Below, in pieces: positions 7,024 through 11,150 of a stretch of 11,150 nt of DNA; within the stretch, counting starts at the first letter, position 1, and each line of letters opens with the position of its first letter. The position numbers and the translations under genes are program-made. The notes below the pieces were generated by a model. It did not search any database and was not told where the DNA came from. It was given only the letters and a program-made list of their open reading frames with translations. This DNA comes from Parachlamydiaceae bacterium (GTDB lineage Bacteria; Chlamydiota; Chlamydiia; Chlamydiales; Parachlamydiaceae). The stretch covers positions 1-11,150 of the forward strand of contig JAUXSJ010000175.1 of the NCBI GenBank assembly GCA_030679615.1, written 5' to 3'.

Positions 7024-8133
7024 ATGATTAGTTCAATTCAATATAACCAAAGTACTACTGAGTCCATTCATTCAAATAATAAATCATCTAATTATTTCTA
7101 TTTTCAAAATGAAAAATTTGAATCTTCACAAAAATTTCCAGAAGAATTTTTAAACACGGTGATCGATAAAATTGATGGATTTTCAAAAAAATCATTTCGA
7201 GAGATTCAAGAAAATCACCATAATGAACGACGTCCTTTTTATGTTTGTATTACAGAGGAAAGAGGAAGAAATTATTTTTTTGATGGTTATAAATTCATAG
7301 AAAATTTTAAAAGATGTGAAGAGACTGAAACAATTTTATGCTATCCAAACACAAAACTGCCGATCCAATCTTTTGAAATCTATCAATCCACTTATGATAA
7401 CCCAAACCTTAAACCGATTCTTAACGAAGCAGACTGTAAAAACCCCATTAATTCCCTACAAATTTTATATACAAACCCAGTTTTTTCAAAAAAACAAAGG
7501 GCACAAATTGAATATCTTTTATCTCAATCTTTTTTTGAAAAATATCAAAATGAAAACAACGATTTTGAATCACTTGAAAAAGCGATCATTTATGCTCAAA
7601 AATCGAGTCAAAAAATTCATTCAGCAAAATACACATTATTTGAATGCTTAAAAGAAAATCATCAATTAGCAAAATCTTTTTCCTATTTAATTCAATTTTG
7701 GAAAAATCATGATGATACTTTTTCTCATGAAGGATTATTAGACATAGCTAATCAATGTGAGGATGCAGGATATCCACATATTGCTTTGTTATTTTTTGAA
7801 AAAGGGGCTTATCAAGGTATTCCTTATTCTATTGCAAAAACCATTGAGTACTATTCTATGGGAATTGGATCGCAATTGAATTTAGATAAAGCTGAATTTT
7901 GGAAAAATCAATTAGGAACGGAATGGAAAAACAAATCTATTAACGCATATTTAGAATATCTTGGTGAGACACAACCAAATTATGATTCTGAAAATCTCAT
8001 TACATTAAATTTACCAGAAGAGTGGTTGATGAAAGAACAACAAATCGTTTTGCCTAATGAGAAAAGCATTTCTTTGATGATAGGATTTTGCGATTTTGTT
8101 AAAGCGCAGAAATCATTTATTCATTTTACATAA
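7024..8133 (+). CDS. Sel1-like repeat protein, possible host-directed factor
   Basis: A 369-residue protein without signal peptide or membrane helix; the frame can be extended to a TTG at 6985, but the ATG is preferred. Residues 1-35 are Ser/Asn/Gln-rich. Around 70-125 there is a segment RPFYVCIT...FFDGYKFIENF...YPNTKLPI, which recalls the second half of a U-box (Y-x-x-I-x-x-W, P-x-T-x-x-P-L) but lacks clear completion; this is weak. About 233-297 fits a Sel1-type helical repeat: ALLFFEKGAYQGIPYSIAK, YYSMGIG, then LDKAEFWKNQL. Sel1 repeats mediate protein-protein contacts and are common in effectors of intracellular bacteria. The rest is helical and Lys/Asn/Glu-rich. It is divergent from the HAD-DUF218 gene and ends three bases before the second repeat element. 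The specific function is unknown. An alternative reading is a plain TPR-like scaffold protein. Confidence 0.7.
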   Translation: MISSIQYNQSTTESIHSNNKSSNYFYFQNEKFESSQKFPEEFLNTVIDKIDGFSKKSFREIQENHHNERRPFYVCITEERGRNYFFDGYKFIENFKRCEETETILCYPNTKLPIQSFEIYQSTYDNPNLKPILNEADCKNPINSLQILYTNPVFSKKQRAQIEYLLSQSFFEKYQNENNDFESLEKAIIYAQKSSQKIHSAKYTLFECLKENHQLAKSFSYLIQFWKNHDDTFSHEGLLDIANQCEDAGYPHIALLFFEKGAYQGIPYSIAKTIEYYSMGIGSQLNLDKAEFWKNQLGTEWKNKSINAYLEYLGETQPNYDSENLITLNLPEEWLMKEQQIVLPNEKSISLMIGFCDFVKAQKSFIHFT

Positions 8134-8135
8134 AA

Positions 8136-8353
8136 GATTCCACAGCTTAGCCATTTTTTTCTAGAAGGGAGCATCGACAAGTCGATGCATATAAAAAAAG
8201 CGGTGACATGTCACACGCACTCCAAATTTTTAATTTGATTAAAATCCATTTATAACACCATGTGGAGTGCGGTGACTTGTCACCGCTTTCTTTCACATGC
8301 ATCGATTTGTCGATGCTCACGGATTTGGTAGCCTATAGTTTAGCTTTGGAGTC
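8136..8353. repeat. Structured intergenic repeat element, copy 2
   Basis: A second copy, about 218 bp, again filling a gap between convergent genes. The ends are GATTCCACAGCTTAG (8136-8150) and the inverse TTTAGCTTTGGAGTC (8339-8353). Positions 8166-8229 match copy 1 positions 3825-3888 at 62 of 64 bases in direct orientation. Internal palindromes are GCATCGACAAGTCGATGC at 8171-8188, GTGACATGTCAC at 8203-8214, GCGGTGACTTGTCACCGC at 8269-8286 and GCATCGATTTGTCGATGC at 8299-8316. The central loop (8225-8262) is longer than in copy 1 and unrelated, so the arms are kept while the loop drifts. No coding potential is seen. Confidence 0.85.
8193..8294. terminator. Bidirectional intrinsic terminator in the core of element copy 2
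   Basis: The arms 8200-8224 and 8263-8286 pair almost fully around a 38-base loop. On the plus strand TTTCTTTC (8287-8294) follows, also just after the compact palindrome GCGGTGACTTGTCACCGC. On the minus strand seven T (8199-8193) follow. It would end the Sel1-like gene and the 652-residue gene. Confidence 0.65.
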
Positions 8354-8389
8354 TCGTTTGAATAAGCTCATTTTTTTGATTTACAATTG

Positions 8390-10348
8390 CTAAAAAACCA
8401 CTGTGGTATTGAGTATTGACTCAATCGTATGAAAAAAATGTTCTCTTTTTTGAATATCAGATTCACAATAAATAAAACCAATACACATATTTCCATGTGT
8501 TTTAACACAAGCAGATGAAAGATCAACTGCTGGAATTTCTAGTTTTTGAATGGCCTCAAAAATAGATTCTTTTGCTGCAAGATCTTCAACAATACTCAAT
8601 ACATAAAAGTGTGAGCTTTCTGAATGAGACTTAAGGTAAAATCCTTCTTGTTTATACTCCCTTAAACCTTCTAATAACATTAAAAATAATGTTTTAAATG
8701 ATTTTGGGTCCAACAATGTTCTTGCTATTACAGGAGCTAAGGAATAAAAAAAATTCTCAAAAAGATTTTCATCATAATCTAATCCATCTATCACTAAATA
8801 TTCTCGAATCAGTGATAGCAATTCATTCTGCTTTGAAATCATGCCACCATTGTAATCTCTGATTTCTCCCACAACTTTACATAATTCACCTACAACAATT
8901 TGACGGGCATTTAGCAAATCGATTGAATGATCATCTCTCAAAAAACCCTCTTTCGATAATTTAACACGAAATACCGATGCTTCTTTGACATATTTATTTC
9001 TTACAAAACCCATCTCTTTAGTCCTATCGGGAATATATTCAATCAAGGTGTCTGATTTTTGAAATAATTCTGCAATGGAGCAATGACCCGGTTTTAAAAT
9101 TCTGGCTAAAATGACTGTAAAATAAAGATGCGAATGTGCCTGTTCTTCAAAATTGATTAATACTTGAGGAATATCTCGTACGTATTTAATTTGATTCGAT
9201 AGAGTTAAAATATTTCGCATTACCTCTTCTTCATTTCTTGGCATGAAAACATGATGTAAGCGTTGTTCTACTCGATTTTTTAAATTAGAAGGTAGTTCTT
9301 TTCTTAATTTCTTAATATCGGATGGAGTAAACTGCTCTCCATTCTTTTTTTCAATTTCGATGTAAGCTATACAAATATTCTCATTTCCCAATTTATGAAT
9401 AAAAAAAGAATCATCTATAGATATGGCATTAGGAATATAGTATTGTATTGCCTTCATCAAGTGTTTCTGCCCGAATGTTTCTTGTTCACGAAGAAAATTA
9501 ATACCAACTAAAATTCCCAATACGGATTTCACACCTTGTTGTGTTTTAATTAAAGCTCGAAAGATTTTTAAATTTAAATATCTTCGATGAGATTTATTTT
9601 TAATTGCCTCACGAAGCGATTTTCTAAATAAATACTGTATGCTAATAATTCGACTAAGGTGCCTTGATTGACGAGCTGCTTTAAATTCATCGCGACAAGT
9701 CACCAAAACATGTTGCATTTCATTAAAGACATCCTGGTCATAAGCATAGGGAAATCGTTTCACTAATGAAGCAATAAAACTCTGAATTAATGCTGTTTTA
9801 TCATCAGCAGATAATCCCTTAATTTCCAAAATTCTTTGCGCATAGAATTCAGAGTGCATTCCCAATGTAATTTCTGTTCCTATAATGGGGAAATTGCGTT
9901 GAATTTCATCAAATTCGGATTCACTTTCTAAAGAAATCATAACTTCACAAATCGTATAAACTTCTTCACTAGAGTAAATTAAACGGAAATCCGAAGCATA
10001 CACCAAAACAACATTCAATCTTTTACCTGGAGCTAGCCACCGACTAATCATTTCAAAAAAAAACTTAAACGAACTTGGGCGATATTTTGAAAGGGCAAAA
10101 AATGAAATCGTTCCAGGGAATTTTCTTGAAGAAGTAGAAAAAGTAATGAGGGGCATGACCTGCTTTAAAATGCCCTGTTGGTGACGATAAAAAGCTTCTT
10201 CATTTTCTTGAATTTCAAAAAAATTTTTAGGTAGAATTTTTTTTAAAGTCCGAAGTGTTATATCTCGATAATTTTGATTGCTTTCCTCATCTCCCTCAGG
10301 AGAGTCAAATAAAGTGGTAATCGGAAGCGATTCATAAGGATTTGTCAT
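8390..10348 (-). CDS. 652-residue protein of unknown function, possible ACT-like C-terminus
   Basis: I do not recognise this family. It has no signal peptide and no membrane helix, and looks like a multi-domain cytosolic protein of mixed alpha/beta content. Visible parts: an acidic N-terminus (about 1-35); a beta-rich section at 110-165 (LNVVLVYASDFRLIYSS); a strongly basic helical stretch at 227-268 (RQSRHLSR, RKSLREAIKNKSHRR); a possible alpha/beta unit at 311-360 (NICIAYIEIEKK); a further strand-rich part at 407-465; and a terminal unit at 579-645 whose pattern (FYVLSIVE, helix, turn, MCIGFIYC, helix) suggests an ACT or other ferredoxin-like fold. TGGAG lies four to five bases before the ATG. 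It starts 15 bp after the aspartokinase stop on the same strand, so co-transcription is very likely and a role in regulating that enzyme is possible. Large NAD-glutamate-dehydrogenase N-terminal regions also contain ACT-like units, but no dehydrogenase motif is seen here. Confidence 0.7.
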   Translation of the reverse strand: MTNPYESLPITTLFDSPEGDEESNQNYRDITLRTLKKILPKNFFEIQENEEAFYRHQQGILKQVMPLITFSTSSRKFPGTISFFALSKYRPSSFKFFFEMISRWLAPGKRLNVVLVYASDFRLIYSSEEVYTICEVMISLESESEFDEIQRNFPIIGTEITLGMHSEFYAQRILEIKGLSADDKTALIQSFIASLVKRFPYAYDQDVFNEMQHVLVTCRDEFKAARQSRHLSRIISIQYLFRKSLREAIKNKSHRRYLNLKIFRALIKTQQGVKSVLGILVGINFLREQETFGQKHLMKAIQYYIPNAISIDDSFFIHKLGNENICIAYIEIEKKNGEQFTPSDIKKLRKELPSNLKNRVEQRLHHVFMPRNEEEVMRNILTLSNQIKYVRDIPQVLINFEEQAHSHLYFTVILARILKPGHCSIAELFQKSDTLIEYIPDRTKEMGFVRNKYVKEASVFRVKLSKEGFLRDDHSIDLLNARQIVVGELCKVVGEIRDYNGGMISKQNELLSLIREYLVIDGLDYDENLFENFFYSLAPVIARTLLDPKSFKTLFLMLLEGLREYKQEGFYLKSHSESSHFYVLSIVEDLAAKESIFEAIQKLEIPAVDLSSACVKTHGNMCIGFIYCESDIQKREHFFHTIESILNTTVVF

Positions 10349-10363
10349 TTAACTCCAAAGGAT

Positions 10364-11137
10364 TTAATGCGTTTCATACAGAGGAGTGAGTTCTCTATTT
10401 TTTTCAGGATTATATATTAAAGTTCCTTCTTGTGAATTAGACATAAAGGATGTAACAAGCAAAGGCAAGCCATTTTTAGCAGCGAGTTGTATGGCACGAG
10501 GATGCAATACTTTAGCACCATCATTAACAATCTTTAAAGCTGATTCATATGAAAGATGAGAAAAATTTTGTGCATCCGCATGAAATTTTGGATCTTTATC
10601 AAAGATTCCGCAAACATCTTTATAAAATTCAACTTTATTCGCATTTAAAGCTAACCCTATAGCCACAGCAGTTGTATCTGATCCACCTCGACCTAATGTC
10701 GTCACATCTTTTCGTTCATTTACACCTTGAAATCCAGCAATGATGACAATATGACCGGCATCAAGACTTTCTTTTACTCGATAAGGTCTAACATCCAAAA
10801 TTTGCGCATCAGAATGTTTTGTACATGTAATAATTCCTGATTGACTTCCTGTAAAACTAATTGCTGAGTGATTTTCTCGATGCAATGCCATCGCTAATAA
10901 AGACATGCTGATGCGCTCACCAGCACTCATAAGCATATCGAATTCTCTTTGAGGAGGATCCTCATTAACACTTTTAGCCAACTCGATCAATTGATCGGTT
11001 GTTTTTCCCATCGCACTTACAACAATAATCAGACGTGGGTGTTTTTTTTTCTTAGCAATAATTAAATTTGCAATTTTAGAAAAATGAGAAGGGGTGGCAA
11101 AAGCAGCACCACCAAATTTCATTACGAGTGTGTTCAT
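10364..11137 (-). CDS. lysC: Aspartokinase, catalytic domain only (no ACT domains)
   Basis: Aspartokinase phosphorylates aspartate with ATP, the first step towards diaminopimelate, lysine, threonine and methionine. The amino acid kinase fold covers nearly all 257 residues: KFGG at 7-10 (Lys7), VVSAMGKTTDQL at 39-50 (Ser41), MSAGERIS at 70-77 (Glu74), TGSQSGIIT, TLGRGGSDTTAVA at 147-159 (Arg150, Asp154), FYKDVCGIFDKDP at 171-183 and GAKVLHPRAI at 207-216. The protein stops shortly after the kinase core (VTSFMSNSQEGTLI), where usual enzymes of 400 or more residues add two ACT domains that bind lysine or threonine. Two substitutions stand out: KFGGTS is KFGGAA, and YTDVDG is YKDVCG. The stop is clean and the frame is intact, so this looks like a natural short form. 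The ATG at 11137 is preferred; only AGAG is visible upstream before the window ends. A second ATG at 11122 is possible. The symbol is by function; paralogues may exist. Confidence 0.9.
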   Translation of the reverse strand: MNTLVMKFGGAAFATPSHFSKIANLIIAKKKKHPRLIIVVSAMGKTTDQLIELAKSVNEDPPQREFDMLMSAGERISMSLLAMALHRENHSAISFTGSQSGIITCTKHSDAQILDVRPYRVKESLDAGHIVIIAGFQGVNERKDVTTLGRGGSDTTAVAIGLALNANKVEFYKDVCGIFDKDPKFHADAQNFSHLSYESALKIVNDGAKVLHPRAIQLAAKNGLPLLVTSFMSNSQEGTLIYNPEKNRELTPLYETH

Positions 11138-11150
11138 GGCAATTAACTCT

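Noticed and set aside
7316..7651. 111-codon plus-strand frame inside the Sel1-like gene
   Set aside because: It is an out-of-frame shadow with Lys/Asn/Thr-rich composition from AT-rich DNA and no start signals.
9692..9702. GACAAGTCAC match to the repeat core inside the 652-residue gene
   Set aside because: Only about ten bases match, there is no inverted partner nearby, and it is explained by coding sequence.
10352..10360. ACTCCAAAG, identical to the outer end of the repeat element
   Set aside because: On the minus strand it is the Shine-Dalgarno region (TTTGGAG) of the 652-residue gene; no other part of the element is present.

Overview
The window is AT-rich and densely coded, with seven complete protein genes, one gene cut by the left edge, and two copies of a structured intergenic repeat. 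The most likely source is an amoeba-associated intracellular bacterium, probably a Parachlamydia/Protochlamydia-like member of the Chlamydiae. This is inference from low GC, a bacterial collagen-like secreted protein, Sel1-like and Ser/Lys-rich proteins typical of host-interacting bacteria, and several large genes I cannot assign. No single marker gene proves the lineage.

Positions 1-2405 (minus strand) look like a three-gene stress operon read right to left: a persulfide dioxygenase-rhodanese fusion of the CstB type (2405-972), a Prx6-type 1-Cys peroxiredoxin (955-296), and the N-terminal part of an HdeD/DUF308 membrane protein (244-1). Spacers are 16 and 51 bp. Together they would handle reactive sulfur and peroxide stress, with a membrane stress protein at the end.

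Positions 2406-3790 hold a divergent promoter region and a plus-strand gene for a secreted protein with a signal peptide, eight Gly-X-Y triplets and a beta-helix-like body. Positions 3791-8389 hold a symmetric block: a repeat element (3794-3987), a 948-residue minus-strand gene, a 179-bp divergent promoter region, a 369-residue plus-strand gene, and a second copy of the element (8136-8353). The 948-residue protein joins a disordered N-terminus, a HAD phosphatase-like domain and a DUF218/YdcF-like domain. The 369-residue protein has a Sel1-like repeat and possibly a degenerate U-box-like segment. The two elements are direct copies. Each fills a gap between convergent genes, and each has at its centre a stem-loop with T-rich tracts on both sides, as expected for a bidirectional intrinsic terminator.

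Positions 8390-11137 (minus strand) hold a two-gene operon: a short aspartokinase that has the catalytic domain but no ACT regulatory domains, then, after 15 bp, a 652-residue protein I cannot assign. The last 65 or so residues of that protein could form an ACT-like fold, which raises the possibility that regulation is supplied in trans. No tRNA, rRNA, CRISPR array, transposase or integrase is visible.
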